Below, one piece after another: positions 37,163-46,906 of a stretch of 64,000 nucleotides of DNA. The position numbers and the translations under genes were made by a program. The notes below the pieces were generated by a model. That model had not been told where the DNA came from and did not search any database. It was given only the letters and a program-made list of their open reading frames with translations. How positions within the stretch are numbered: position 1 is the stretch's first letter; each line of letters starts with the position of its first letter. The stretch spans positions 30,390 through 94,389 of the forward strand of contig CAJYXJ010000072.1 in assembly GCA_913778085.1 (NCBI GenBank), given 5' to 3'. Origin of the DNA: an uncultured Chryseobacterium sp. GTDB taxonomy: Bacteria > Bacteroidota > Bacteroidia > Flavobacteriales > Weeksellaceae.

Positions 37163-39580
37163 TTATTCATATTTCAGGTATTTAACGAGGTTGATTTTGG
37201 TAGCACGATACGCTTTGAAACTCACTACAACAAAGGTTAGAATCAGTAATAAAAACAAACTCAAAACGTAAGGCCAGACCGGCATATCGATTCGGTAAGC
37301 AAAATCTTTCAGCCATTCGTTCATCGCATAATATCCAAACGGAATGCTCATGAAAACGGCAAGGACGCAAATCAACAGAAATCTTTTGGTTAAATCCCAG
37401 ACAATTGTACTTTCATTTGCTCCCAGAGTTTTTTTAATGGCCACGTCTTTCAGTTTTTGATCAATTAATAAAGAGGATAAAGCAAATAATCCTAATAATG
37501 CGATGACCAGAACCACAATATTCAAAGCTGTAAATAACGTCTGTTGTTTCTGGAATTTCTCAAATGTTTTAGCAAACTGTTTATCTATAAAATTGTATTC
37601 GTAAGGATAGCCGGGCTCTGCTTTGGTCGTCCAGAATTCTTTGATGCGTTCCAACGTTCCGTTGATATCGTTTCCGGAAATTTTGATTTGAAGATTGTTC
37701 ATATTATTTTTGACCCAGTTCCTGTCATAATTGAAGTAGACAATTGGCATAACCGTTTGTTCTACACCAGCATAGTTAATATCTTTCACCACGCCCAGGA
37801 TTGTATATTTTTTCTTGCCGTCCCAACCCGTGAAGAATTCTTTTCCCAAAGCCGTTTTCGGATTAAAGCCCAACTTTCCCGCAAAGGTTTCATTCACAAC
37901 AGCGCCATTAATGGTGTCAGAGGCTTTTTTCCAGTCCAGATCCCGCCCGGCAAGGAATTTCACTTTATAAAATCTTAAAAAGTTTTCATCGATTCCGCCC
38001 AGCATCGTCTGAGCTGTTTGGGTAGTATCTGTAGACAATTTTACAACTGAGGCATTGGCTGTGCCGTTCCCTATAGAATTTACAGAACCGGTGATATCGG
38101 TTACACCGGGAATTCTTGCCAGTTCGGTTTTCAGCCTTTTGTATTTTTTAACATTGAAATTATTTTCCCAGCTTCCCTTTTTGAAGTTAATCTGAATCAC
38201 CTGGTCACCTCTGAAGCCTAAATCTTTATTCATCATATAACGTACCTGCGTGTGGATAATCAATGAGCAGATGATGAAAAACGATGAGATAATCAACTGT
38301 AAAGTCAAAATCCCATTTCTCAGCCAGACCCCGTTTTTGCTTCTTGCAAAGTTGCCTTTCAGCGTATTGATCGGCTTGAAATTCGACAGATAAAGTGCCG
38401 GAATCAATCCTGAAATCAATGAAAAGACTATCAGCAATAATCCTGTGTAGACAAACAGATTCGGATCAATTAGCTTGATATCTTTGCTCAGGAATTTGTT
38501 GTAAGAAGGCAGGAGCAGCTCTACCATTGCGAATGCAACTACATAGGCAATTAAGCAAATCAGAAAAGTTTCCAGCAAAAACTGTAAAACCAAAGCTGTT
38601 TTTGAACTTCCGATTACTTTCCTTACCCCTACTTCTTTTGCTCTTTGGGATGCCTGTGCGGTTTTGAGATTAATGAGATTGATTCCCGACAAGGCTAAAA
38701 TCAAAACAGACAATCCTATCAGGATCATAATCGATTTTTTGTCGCCTTTGCTGATGCCGTCACTTTTGGCATCCAGTTTCATCTTACTGATTGGGGTAAG
38801 ATAAACCATCGTCAGATTTTTCTTATCGATGGTTAAGCCCCATTTTTTTGAAGCAATTTCGTCTTGCTCCTGCATCTGTTTTGACAATTTGTTTTCGAGT
38901 GCTCTGATATCCGTGCCAGGTTTGATTTTAAAAAAACCATTATAACTATAGCTGGTCCATTGATCTTTTGACTGCTCCAGATATGGGTTTTTGTAAATAA
39001 AACCGGGTTTGAAAACCGTCTTGCCTTCGGGAAGTCTGTAAATCGCTGTAACCACGTATTTGTTGTCATTAGAATCATTGGTAATGGATTTGCCAATCGC
39101 GTTAAGATAATCGTCACCGAAAAGCAAACGGGCGGTTTCCAATGAAAGGGCTATTTTTCCGTTATCTGACAAAGCGTTCCGGAAATTCCCCGCTACTTCT
39201 TCAAACCTGAAAAACCTGAAAAAAGAGTCTACCGAAGCCGTTCCTGGAATATATGCGGAATTACCGTTAAAACTGAGCTTTTGCTTTCCCCAATCATTGA
39301 GGATCGTGGCATCTTCTATCTCCGGGAATTTTTCTTTCAAAACAAATATTTCCGGATAGCTGGAGCTGGACATCATCCCAAAAGAAGCATTGCCGTTTTC
39401 TACGAAATAGATATTTTCCTTATCCGGAATCCACTGCTCATAGGATTTTTCGTCCTGCCAATGGATAAATATCAACAGGAAAACACACAGCCCGACACTC
39501 AGCCCAAACACATTGATGATGGTGGAAAGCCAGTTTTTTCTGTAATTGATAATTGCTATTTTGAGCCAGTTCTTTAACAT
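37163..39580 (-). CDS. MacB/FtsX-type ABC transporter permease
   Basis: An 805-residue permease of the double-length Bacteroidota type: one MacB_PCD plus FtsX half (span at about 20-40, periplasmic domain, three spans at about 280-400) followed by a second half (span near 430, periplasmic domain, spans near 680, 735 and 770). Conserved segments are INLINLKTAQASQRAKEVGVRKVIGS and LIDQKLKDVAIKKTLGA. It lacks an ATPase domain and depends on the operon's ATPase. Paralogous to the next gene (39674-42088). Confidence 0.93.
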   Translation of the reverse strand: MLKNWLKIAIINYRKNWLSTIINVFGLSVGLCVFLLIFIHWQDEKSYEQWIPDKENIYFVENGNASFGMMSSSSYPEIFVLKEKFPEIEDATILNDWGKQKLSFNGNSAYIPGTASVDSFFRFFRFEEVAGNFRNALSDNGKIALSLETARLLFGDDYLNAIGKSITNDSNDNKYVVTAIYRLPEGKTVFKPGFIYKNPYLEQSKDQWTSYSYNGFFKIKPGTDIRALENKLSKQMQEQDEIASKKWGLTIDKKNLTMVYLTPISKMKLDAKSDGISKGDKKSIMILIGLSVLILALSGINLINLKTAQASQRAKEVGVRKVIGSSKTALVLQFLLETFLICLIAYVVAFAMVELLLPSYNKFLSKDIKLIDPNLFVYTGLLLIVFSLISGLIPALYLSNFKPINTLKGNFARSKNGVWLRNGILTLQLIISSFFIICSLIIHTQVRYMMNKDLGFRGDQVIQINFKKGSWENNFNVKKYKRLKTELARIPGVTDITGSVNSIGNGTANASVVKLSTDTTQTAQTMLGGIDENFLRFYKVKFLAGRDLDWKKASDTINGAVVNETFAGKLGFNPKTALGKEFFTGWDGKKKYTILGVVKDINYAGVEQTVMPIVYFNYDRNWVKNNMNNLQIKISGNDINGTLERIKEFWTTKAEPGYPYEYNFIDKQFAKTFEKFQKQQTLFTALNIVVLVIALLGLFALSSLLIDQKLKDVAIKKTLGANESTIVWDLTKRFLLICVLAVFMSIPFGYYAMNEWLKDFAYRIDMPVWPYVLSLFLLLILTFVVVSFKAYRATKINLVKYLKYE

Positions 39581-39673
39581 AATTGTAGTTTTTTAAGTTG
39601 GAAGCCGGATGATGGGAGATACTGTTAACTATTGTGCAGAAAAACGTCCTGCTTCCATCACCCAGCTTCCATT
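39581..39673. repeat. Palindromic spacer repeat between the two permease genes
   Basis: Arms GGAAGCCGGATGATGGGAG near 39599 and CTTCCATCACCCAGCTTCC near 39652 are inverted copies. Same family as the neighbouring spacers and the repeats at 1616, 15499 and 60838. Confidence 0.65.
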
Positions 39674-42088
39674 TTATTCGTATTTCAGGTATTTTACCAG
39701 ATTGACTTTGGTTGCCTGATAAGCTTTGATGCTGACAACGGCCAAAGTCAGGATCAACAATGAAATCAAACTGAGCACAAAAGGGAAAACAGGTATATCA
39801 ATTCGATAGGCAAAGTCTTTCAGCCATTCATTCATCAGGTAATAACTGATCGGGATACTTATCAAAACGGCGATCAAAGTAATCCACAGGAATTGTTTTG
39901 TTAAGCCCATGATTAAAGTTACATCCGATGCGCCTAAAGTTTTCCTGATGGCAACATCCTTTAGCTTCTGCTCAATCATCAATGAAGACAGGGCAAATAA
40001 ACCCAATAAAGCGACCATCAGTACCATTGCATTCAGAATGGTGAATAAGGTCTGCTGTTTCTGATACTTCTCGAAAGTTTTTGCGAACTGCTTGTCGATG
40101 AAATAGGAATCAAACGGATAACCGGGTTCTACATTATGTTCCCAATAGCTTTTAATTCTTTTTACGGTTGCCGGTATACCATTAGGGTTCAGCTTCAGCT
40201 GGATGTTGTACACATTAAACCGCTTCCAGGAGGTCGCCCGGTAATGGAAAAAGATCATCGGTTCTATTTCGGACTTTAAACTTTTAAGATTAAAATCTTT
40301 TACAATGCCTACAATTTGGTACGGTTTATCATCAAAACCCGGTTGGAATTCATTTTTGAAAGCCTGGTTATCCGTCCATCCGAATTGTTTCACAAAAGTT
40401 TCATTCACCAGTACATGGTTTACGGAATCCGAAGCCAGTTTAGGATCCAGCCAGCGTCCCTTAAGAAGCCTAACGCCCATAAACGGAAGGTAATTGTAGT
40501 CCATTGATCCGTGCTGTGCATAGATGGTTTTACCCTTGTAATCTATATTGGAATTGCTGTACCGGTAGCTTCCGGCCACCGCTTCTCCATAAGATACATC
40601 TTCAACACCCGGTATTTTCCGCATTTCATTTTTAAGACGTTCGTATTTCAGCCAGGGTTTAGGGTTGTTTTCATTGAAAGAAACAAGAAAGATCTGTTTT
40701 CCGTTGAATCCCAGGTCTTTATCCATCATGTGTTTTACCTGGCTGTTTACGATCAGACTGCCGATGATGAAGAAAGATGAAATAATGAGCTGCAGTGTTA
40801 AAATGCCGTTCCTGAGCCAGATTCCATGTCTGCTTCGGGCAAAATTTCCTTTCAGCGTTTCAATGGCTTTGAAGTTCGCCAGGTAGGTGGCGGGAACGAG
40901 TCCGGAAATCAGCGTTACAGCAAGTACCATTGCAAAAGAATACACGTAAATATGCCAATCGTTCATTACGATTTCCTTGTCGAAGAATTTGTTGAAGCTA
41001 GGCAACAGAAGCTCGGTGAGTGCCAGCGACAAAAAGTAAGAAGTTAAGCAGATTAAAAATGTTTCCAGCAAAAACTGAAACATAAGACCGGTTTTCGTAC
41101 TTCCGATAGCTTTCCGTACCCCGATTTCTTTTGCACGCTGGGAAGCCTGAGCCGTTTTCAGATTGATAAAATTGATGGCTGAAAGAACAACAATTAAAAC
41201 CGAAAGACTGAAGAGGATCATCATTGTTTTAAAATCACCGGTCCCAAACCAATAAGCTTTTCCGTGGAGTTTCATTCGGTCAAGCGGTGTCAGCAAACTT
41301 CCATGTGGGCCATACAGTTCAAGATATTTCTCAGGAGTAACTCCCGCGCCCTGCGCATTTATTTTTGCCCTGTATACAAACACCTCTTTCAGCATTTTTT
41401 CCTGAACGGCTTCCGTATTCGCATTTTTATCCAGCATAAAAAAGCATCCGTAGTTAAAATTTCCCCAACCTTCTTTATCATTTTTTAACTGGTCATAGGC
41501 CAGCATGACAAATTCAGGTTTTAAAAGACTGTTTGCTTCCGGCAATTCATAAACTGCGGTAACAATATAGTTTTTGTTGTCGAACTTTACGTTTTCTCCT
41601 GCAACATTGGTTTTACCAAAAAGATTTTTTGCGGCTTTGGTAGAGAGGGCAATTGAATTTTCGTTTTTTAAAGCTTCCTTAAAGCTTCCTGATACCAATC
41701 TGAAAGGAAAGAAATTGAAAAAGCTTTCGGAAACAGACATCCCTTCCTTCTGATAAACGGTTTTATTTTTAGTCTTCATCTTAAAAGCGATTCCTGAACC
41801 ACTGAACAAAACATAATCCCTGATTTCCGGAATAACTTTGGAGGCACGTTCTGCAATAGGATATGAAATACTAGGGCTGTAGGTATTTTCTTTTGTATCG
41901 TGTTGCTGAAATGCGTAGATGTTATCCTTCTTCGGATTCCACTTTTCATACGATTCTTCATCATACCAATGCATCAGGATGAGCATAAATCCTGTCAGTC
42001 CTATGGTAAGTCCAAACAGATTGATAAGGGTGGAAAGCCAGTTCTTTTTATAATTGATGAAAGCAATTTTGAGCCAGTTGTTGAACAT
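39674..42088 (-). CDS. MacB/FtsX-type ABC transporter permease (paralogue)
   Basis: An 804-residue permease with the same layout as the downstream gene. Matching segments include INFINLKTAQASQRAKEIGVRKAIGS and MIEQKLKDVAIRKTLGA, and both open with FNNWLKIAFINYKKNWLSTLIN-type sequence, so the pair arose by tandem duplication. The two could form a heterodimer with a single ATPase. Export substrate unknown; relatives move peptides, siderophores, macrolides or lipoproteins. Confidence 0.93.
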   Translation of the reverse strand: MFNNWLKIAFINYKKNWLSTLINLFGLTIGLTGFMLILMHWYDEESYEKWNPKKDNIYAFQQHDTKENTYSPSISYPIAERASKVIPEIRDYVLFSGSGIAFKMKTKNKTVYQKEGMSVSESFFNFFPFRLVSGSFKEALKNENSIALSTKAAKNLFGKTNVAGENVKFDNKNYIVTAVYELPEANSLLKPEFVMLAYDQLKNDKEGWGNFNYGCFFMLDKNANTEAVQEKMLKEVFVYRAKINAQGAGVTPEKYLELYGPHGSLLTPLDRMKLHGKAYWFGTGDFKTMMILFSLSVLIVVLSAINFINLKTAQASQRAKEIGVRKAIGSTKTGLMFQFLLETFLICLTSYFLSLALTELLLPSFNKFFDKEIVMNDWHIYVYSFAMVLAVTLISGLVPATYLANFKAIETLKGNFARSRHGIWLRNGILTLQLIISSFFIIGSLIVNSQVKHMMDKDLGFNGKQIFLVSFNENNPKPWLKYERLKNEMRKIPGVEDVSYGEAVAGSYRYSNSNIDYKGKTIYAQHGSMDYNYLPFMGVRLLKGRWLDPKLASDSVNHVLVNETFVKQFGWTDNQAFKNEFQPGFDDKPYQIVGIVKDFNLKSLKSEIEPMIFFHYRATSWKRFNVYNIQLKLNPNGIPATVKRIKSYWEHNVEPGYPFDSYFIDKQFAKTFEKYQKQQTLFTILNAMVLMVALLGLFALSSLMIEQKLKDVAIRKTLGASDVTLIMGLTKQFLWITLIAVLISIPISYYLMNEWLKDFAYRIDIPVFPFVLSLISLLILTLAVVSIKAYQATKVNLVKYLKYE

Positions 42089-42175
42089 AATTGTAGTTTT
42101 TTAGGTTGGAAGCAGGATGATGGGAGCGGGAAGTTATTGAATGCAATAATTTAGACATCCCGTTTCCCGCTTTTC
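42089..42175. repeat. Palindromic spacer repeat between permease and ATPase genes
   Basis: 87-bp spacer with GGAAGCAGGATGATGGGAGCGGGAAG near 42109 and a partly complementary CCCGTTTCCCGCTT arm near 42159. More diverged than the other two spacers. Confidence 0.5.
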
Positions 42176-42898
42176 TTACTCGAAGTTTTTTGCATCCGCT
42201 TTTTCAAAAACATCTTTTCTCTGGGAAGAATGTTCTTCCGAGAAAATCTCGCCGTCTTTCATATTAACGATTCGGGAAGCATATCCTGCATCATAAGAAG
42301 AGTGGGTCACCATGGCAATAGTGGAACCTTCACGGTGAAGTTCCGCCAAAAGATTCATTACTTCATTTCCGTTGGAACTGTCGAGGTTTCCGGTAGGCTC
42401 ATCGGCAAGAATCAGCTTGGGCCTGGTTACCAATGCTCTTGCCACTGCTGCCCTCTGTTGCTGACCGCCTGAAAGCTGTTGCGGATAATGCTTTGCCCGG
42501 TGTGCAATGTTGATTTTGTCCATAATTTCTTCCACTCTTCTTCTCCTTTCCGAAGAAGATACTCCGTTGTAGATAAGCGGTAATTCGATGTTTTCATACA
42601 CCGTCAGTTCATCGATCAAATTGAAATTCTGGAAAATAAAGCCGATATTTTTCTTTCTGATTTCCGATTTTTTCTTCTCAGAAATCCCGATCGTTTCTAC
42701 AGACTCAAATTGGTAAGAACCTGAGGAAGCACTGTCCAGCAAGCCCAGGATATTAAGGAAAGTCGATTTTCCACAGCCCGATGGTCCCATGATCGCTACG
42801 AATTCGCCCTGTTTAATTTGTAAACTTACATGGTTGAGCGCATGTGTCTGTACGTCTTCTGTTTTATATATTTTTGAAAGATTTTGAATATGTATCAT
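42176..42898 (-). CDS. ABC transporter ATP-binding protein (MacB/LolD type)
   Basis: A 240-residue ATPase. Walker A GPSGCGKST, Q-loop region IGFIFQNFNLIDELTVYENI, signature LSGGQQQRAAVARAL, Walker B LILADEPTGNLD and the His switch VTHS are intact. It powers the two permeases encoded just downstream. Length and the D-loop match the LolD/MacB/FtsE group that drives mechanotransmission pumps rather than classical import. Confidence 0.95.
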   Translation of the reverse strand: MIHIQNLSKIYKTEDVQTHALNHVSLQIKQGEFVAIMGPSGCGKSTFLNILGLLDSASSGSYQFESVETIGISEKKKSEIRKKNIGFIFQNFNLIDELTVYENIELPLIYNGVSSSERRRRVEEIMDKINIAHRAKHYPQQLSGGQQQRAAVARALVTRPKLILADEPTGNLDSSNGNEVMNLLAELHREGSTIAMVTHSSYDAGYASRIVNMKDGEIFSEEHSSQRKDVFEKADAKNFE

Positions 42899-42974
42899 TT
42901 GAAAAATTTTTAAGATTAAATAAAATTTAAAATAGGATTTAATGAATAGTTTATTGGTTGTATCTAATTGGTTT

Positions 42975-44381
42975 TTACTTAGTTTTAAATTTAATGGAAG
43001 TTCGCTGCAAAGGATATCCGTCTTTTGATATAAATTTATTGCCGGTCAGAACAAACTCATATTCCGTGTCAGGCTTCATTTCGGTCTGAATTTTTATTGC
43101 GGTATTATTGTTGAGATATCCTTCAAATTTTTTCAGCGGAAAATGCTCTTTTCCCGATTCTCCCAAATTGATGGAAACGCCTTTTCCCGACATTTCCCTG
43201 CTGAAAGTAATGATGATCTCCGTAATCTTAGAATCAACATCCTTTTTATCCATAATATCCGGAGATACCGAAACAACTTTTGGCTGGTTATCGATAATCC
43301 CTTGTAACTTGGGCTCTAAATTTTTATAAAATGCAATGATTTCCGGATAAAAATCCTCCAAAGTAGGGAATCTGTTTCTGCTTTCTTCATATTTTCCGAG
43401 AAGTTCCGTCAATTCTTTAATCCATAAAAATTTACGTCCTCTCTGCATTTGGATTTCGTCATCAATCGTGCTTTGGGGATAATGGTTGTCTATCATGTAC
43501 CGGATCACTGCTGCTCTAACAAGACTCTCGTTAATCATGGTATCCCAATCACCATAAGCCTGCGATTTCATCTCTTTTTCTACCAGGGAATAAATTTTTT
43601 CTGCAGGCGCTTTAAGCTCGGATTTGTAATTCTTCATTTCCAGGATGTAATTGACAAATGAATGATTGAATTCGTGGATCAGCAAAGGCTGGAATTCATT
43701 TTTATCAAATATTGCGTTTCCATCGGAATCAAAATCCGAAACGCCAACCACAGCGTACACAATGGTCTTATGATGCTCAGGATGCAGGGTGATCCCGTAA
43801 TTGCCGCCACCGTTCCCATAGCCTAAAATGATCCTGTATTCCTCATTAGGGGCTTTACCGTAAAAATGGGGATACCAGTTCTGATTAAAATCCTTCAGAA
43901 TACTTTGCCGGTATGCCTGCACGGCCTTTGAATAACTGGCAGAATGGTTGTCGAAAAACTTCTGAAAATCAGAATTCTTATAAAATTCATTCAGTAGGGA
44001 GACAAATTTTTTCACCTCTACTTTTTCCCATCTTTTTTCCAAGGTGCTTTTCTTTTCTTTCGTGAAGCTGAATTTTTTATTTTTAAACGAAAGATGAAGT
44101 GCCATAGACATCACGGCATCATAGCCAAGGCCGTATTTGTTCCGGTTTTCCTGTACAAACTTCACAATTTCTGCATTTTTATAATGTTCAAAATGAGCAG
44201 CAATGTCCTCTGCATATTTTTTATTATAGTTCCGGCTGTATTCTTCCGCTCCTGCCAGCCTGAAAACAATACTTACCAGCTCCACTCTTTCATCCACTTC
44301 CGGCATCAGCTGAGCCTTTGCCGAACTGAAAACTGAAAGCGCCAGAAGGCATACCCAAAGGAATTTTTTTGTCAAAATCAT
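42975..44381 (-). CDS. DUF4932 secreted metallopeptidase-like protein
   Basis: A 468-residue exported protein: signal peptide (1-24, ending AKAQ), a DUF4932 domain carrying a zinc-type HEFNH motif at 236-240 with INESLVRAAV further on as a candidate third ligand, and a C-terminal Ig-like domain (about 365-468) of the kind often found in surface proteins. It lies inside the efflux operon, seven bases after the membrane-fusion gene. It might process a peptide substrate of the pump, which is inference from position only. Confidence 0.82.
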   Translation of the reverse strand: MILTKKFLWVCLLALSVFSSAKAQLMPEVDERVELVSIVFRLAGAEEYSRNYNKKYAEDIAAHFEHYKNAEIVKFVQENRNKYGLGYDAVMSMALHLSFKNKKFSFTKEKKSTLEKRWEKVEVKKFVSLLNEFYKNSDFQKFFDNHSASYSKAVQAYRQSILKDFNQNWYPHFYGKAPNEEYRIILGYGNGGGNYGITLHPEHHKTIVYAVVGVSDFDSDGNAIFDKNEFQPLLIHEFNHSFVNYILEMKNYKSELKAPAEKIYSLVEKEMKSQAYGDWDTMINESLVRAAVIRYMIDNHYPQSTIDDEIQMQRGRKFLWIKELTELLGKYEESRNRFPTLEDFYPEIIAFYKNLEPKLQGIIDNQPKVVSVSPDIMDKKDVDSKITEIIITFSREMSGKGVSINLGESGKEHFPLKKFEGYLNNNTAIKIQTEMKPDTEYEFVLTGNKFISKDGYPLQRTSIKFKTK

Positions 44382-44387
44382 TTTAAT

Positions 44388-45629
44388 TTATTTTTGAATA
44401 TCAAGAATTTCATACTTTTTCAGCTCCGAATAATCCGAAGTAATCACCGATTCGCCGGACCTCAGCCCGGAAACCACCTCGTAATATAAAGGATTTTCCC
44501 TTCCCAGACTGATGTTGCGTTTTTCTGCCTTATTTCCATTGACTACAAAGATCCATTTTCCGTTGGTGTCTTTATAAAAATTTCCTTTCGGGATCATCAG
44601 ACTTTGCGTGTCGGCGGATAATTTGAGCTTTACGCCGAAGGTCATTCCGATTTTCAGGTTTTCCATTTTCGCGTCAATGAAATTCAATTCCACTGAAAAC
44701 TGTCCGTCTTTTACTTCCGGAAGAATTTTGGTGATGATCACTTCGTATTCTTTCCCGTTGTTATCCATCGTTCCTTTAATACCGTTTGTTAATTTGTTGA
44801 TGTAATATTCATCCACTTTTGCCACCAGTTTGTATCCGCCCATCAAATCGATTTTTCCGATGCTTTCGCCAGCGGTTAAATTTTGTCCGGGAGAAATGTT
44901 GAATGAAGACAACCGTCCCGAAGCAGGGGCCATAATAAGAAAATTATTTTTGTTGGAACGGAGGATGTTTAAACTTTTTTCCATCTGGCTGATCGAATGG
45001 TTAATGGCTGCAAACTGTGAATTTCTGGAAGCCTTTTCATTAGAGGTACTTTTCTCGACAATTGATTTTCTCTGTTTCTGGTAATTCAGGTTCTGCAGTG
45101 CCGCATCATAATCCGTTTTTCTGCCGATTTCCGCATCATATAATCTCTTCTGAAGATTAAAGGTCTGCAAAGCCGTATTGTAATCGTTCTGGGACTGCAG
45201 CAATTCCTTGTCCTGGCTGAATTCCTGATTTTTCAGTTCCAGAAGCGAGCTTCGCATCTGGCTGATCTGCTGCATGATTCCCGTTTCCTGGTTCAGGTAA
45301 TTAAATTCGGTATTCGGATTATAAACTCTTGCGATCGGCTGCCCTTTCGTCAGCATCTGTCCGTCTTCCGCAAAAATTTCTTTTACCGCACCACCTTCCA
45401 AAACATTCACAAGAGAAGAATTCAGTGATTGTGTTTGCGCAGTCAGCATCAGCATATCTTCAAACTTACCCTGGGTTACTTCGTCGATCGTGAGGTCTTC
45501 CTGTTTTACATTGTATGTTTTTTTCTGATTAATAAAATACCATCCAAAAGCCGAAACGGCCAAAGCCAGCGCCATGATGATGAAGATAAATTTCAGTTTG
45601 GATTTCTTTTTTACTATTTTCGTATCCAT
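44388..45629 (-). CDS. Membrane-fusion (MacA/HlyD-type) efflux subunit
   Basis: A 413-residue adaptor with an N-terminal membrane span (about 13-32). It has the lipoyl-type half motif VLEGGAVKEIFAEDGQMLTKGQPIARV, a long coiled-coil hairpin (about 120-215), the second lipoyl half IMAPASGRLSSFNISPGQNLTAGE, and a beta-barrel domain. It connects the ABC permeases to TolC. First gene of the six-gene operon; its upstream region holds a putative sigma-54 promoter and tandem palindromes. Confidence 0.93.
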   Translation of the reverse strand: MDTKIVKKKSKLKFIFIIMALALAVSAFGWYFINQKKTYNVKQEDLTIDEVTQGKFEDMLMLTAQTQSLNSSLVNVLEGGAVKEIFAEDGQMLTKGQPIARVYNPNTEFNYLNQETGIMQQISQMRSSLLELKNQEFSQDKELLQSQNDYNTALQTFNLQKRLYDAEIGRKTDYDAALQNLNYQKQRKSIVEKSTSNEKASRNSQFAAINHSISQMEKSLNILRSNKNNFLIMAPASGRLSSFNISPGQNLTAGESIGKIDLMGGYKLVAKVDEYYINKLTNGIKGTMDNNGKEYEVIITKILPEVKDGQFSVELNFIDAKMENLKIGMTFGVKLKLSADTQSLMIPKGNFYKDTNGKWIFVVNGNKAEKRNISLGRENPLYYEVVSGLRSGESVITSDYSELKKYEILDIQK

Positions 45630-45662
45630 ATTGCAGATAACTCTTTTACTTACAGGAAATTA

Positions 45663-45678
45663 CACAATGGAAGTGCCA
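45663..45678 (-). promoter_or_regulatory. Candidate sigma-54 (-24/-12) promoter of the efflux operon
   Basis: On the minus strand the sequence reads TGGCAC-N5-TTGTG. The -24 element is perfect; the -12 element has GT in place of GC. Predicted start is near 45652, about 23 bases before the membrane-fusion ATG. Confidence 0.55.
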
Positions 45679-45741
45679 CAGATTTATAATGGCGTAACTC
45701 CCTGTAAATGTGATTGAATATAATTTTATTAATTTTAAAAC

Positions 45742-45778
45742 TGTTCGGTATCGGACACTTTTTGTACGGAAACGGACA
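45742..45778 (-). promoter_or_regulatory. Tandem palindromic activator sites (UAS)
   Basis: Two 16-bp palindromes of form TGTNCGN4CGNACA at 45742-45757 and 45763-45778, centres exactly 21 bp apart (two helix turns). They lie about 100-120 bp before the predicted sigma-54 start, the usual place for NtrC-family activator binding. The likely binder is the response regulator at 46907. Confidence 0.7.
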
Positions 45779-45852
45779 TTTTTGGTTACAAATAATAATT
45801 GATGAGTGATTTTTATTTCCGGTAAATTTATAAATGATGAATAATAAAAACG

Positions 45853-46892
45853 ATGGCTAAAAAATTAGAAAACACACAATCTCACCATGATCCGATGGTA
45901 TTTTTCGACAAAGAACTTTTTGTTGACCTATCAAGGCTGATTGAGCAAAGCCGTCAGCAGGTAGCAATGCAGGCCAACAGCACGTTGACGATTTTGTTTT
46001 GGCAGGTGGGTAAACGGATCAATGACAATATTCTGCAAAACCAGCGCGCAGAATATGGAAAACAAATTGTATCGACAGTAGCGACACAATTAGAAAAGGC
46101 TTATGGAAGAAATTTTGCTGAAAAAAATGTACGCAGAATGATGCAGTTTGCAGAATTTTTCCCTGATTTGCAAATTGTCGTTACACTGTCACGACAATTG
46201 ACGTGGTCTCATTTTTTGGTTTTGATTCCTTTAAAATCAGCCGAAGCTAAACAATTCTACGCACAATTAGCAATCAATGAAACACTTGGTGTAAGGGAGC
46301 TCCGCAAACAAATCGCCAATAAAGCTTTTGAACGCACCGAAATTGCCAATCTGCAATCGTCACAGAGCGAAAACTTTCCCATCAATACCTTCAAAGATCC
46401 GTATTTATTAGATTTTCTTGGTTTGCAAAACGACTATCTGGAAAAAGATATTGAAACGGCCATTCTTCACGAACTGGAAAAATTCATTCTTGAATTAGGA
46501 AGAGGATTTGCTTTTGTGGAACGTCAGAAAAGAATGATTATCGACGGCGAAGATTTCTATCTTGATTTATTATTTTTTCACCGTTCGCTTAAAAGATTGG
46601 TGGCCATCGAACTGAAATTGGGGAAATTTCAGGCGAAATACAAAGGTCAGATGGAGCTTTATCTTAAATGGCTCAACAAAAACGAAAAACAGGAAGGAGA
46701 AGAAACACCGATCGGATTGATCCTTTGTGCCGAAAGCAGTAAGGAACAGGTAGAACTTCTGGAATGCACAAAGACGGAATTATGGTTGCCGAATATTGGA
46801 CGGAACTGCCGCCTAAGAAAGAATTGGAAAGAAAATTACATTTAGCCTTAATTGAAGCAAAAGAACGGTTTGATCGTAAAAAATTGCTATAA
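45853..46892 (+). pseudogene. YhcG/DUF1016 PD-(D/E)xK nuclease, frameshifted near its C terminus
   Basis: The first 303 codons give a DUF1016 (YhcG) protein: N-terminal helical domain (FWQVGKRINDNIL, YGKQIVSTVATQLEKAYGRNF) and a PD-(D/E)xK nuclease domain with DLLFFHRSLKRLVAIELKLGKF intact. At about 46763 the frame shifts. Reading one base off from ATG 46764 gives the expected family ending (MHKDGIMVAEYWTELPPKKE...ALIEAKERFDRKKLL) up to 46892. A single missing A in GGAAATG would explain it. Without repair the product ends in 27 foreign residues. YhcG-type genes often accompany restriction or mobile DNA. Confidence 0.85.
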
Positions 46893-46906
46893 ATTTTAAT
46901 TCAGAA

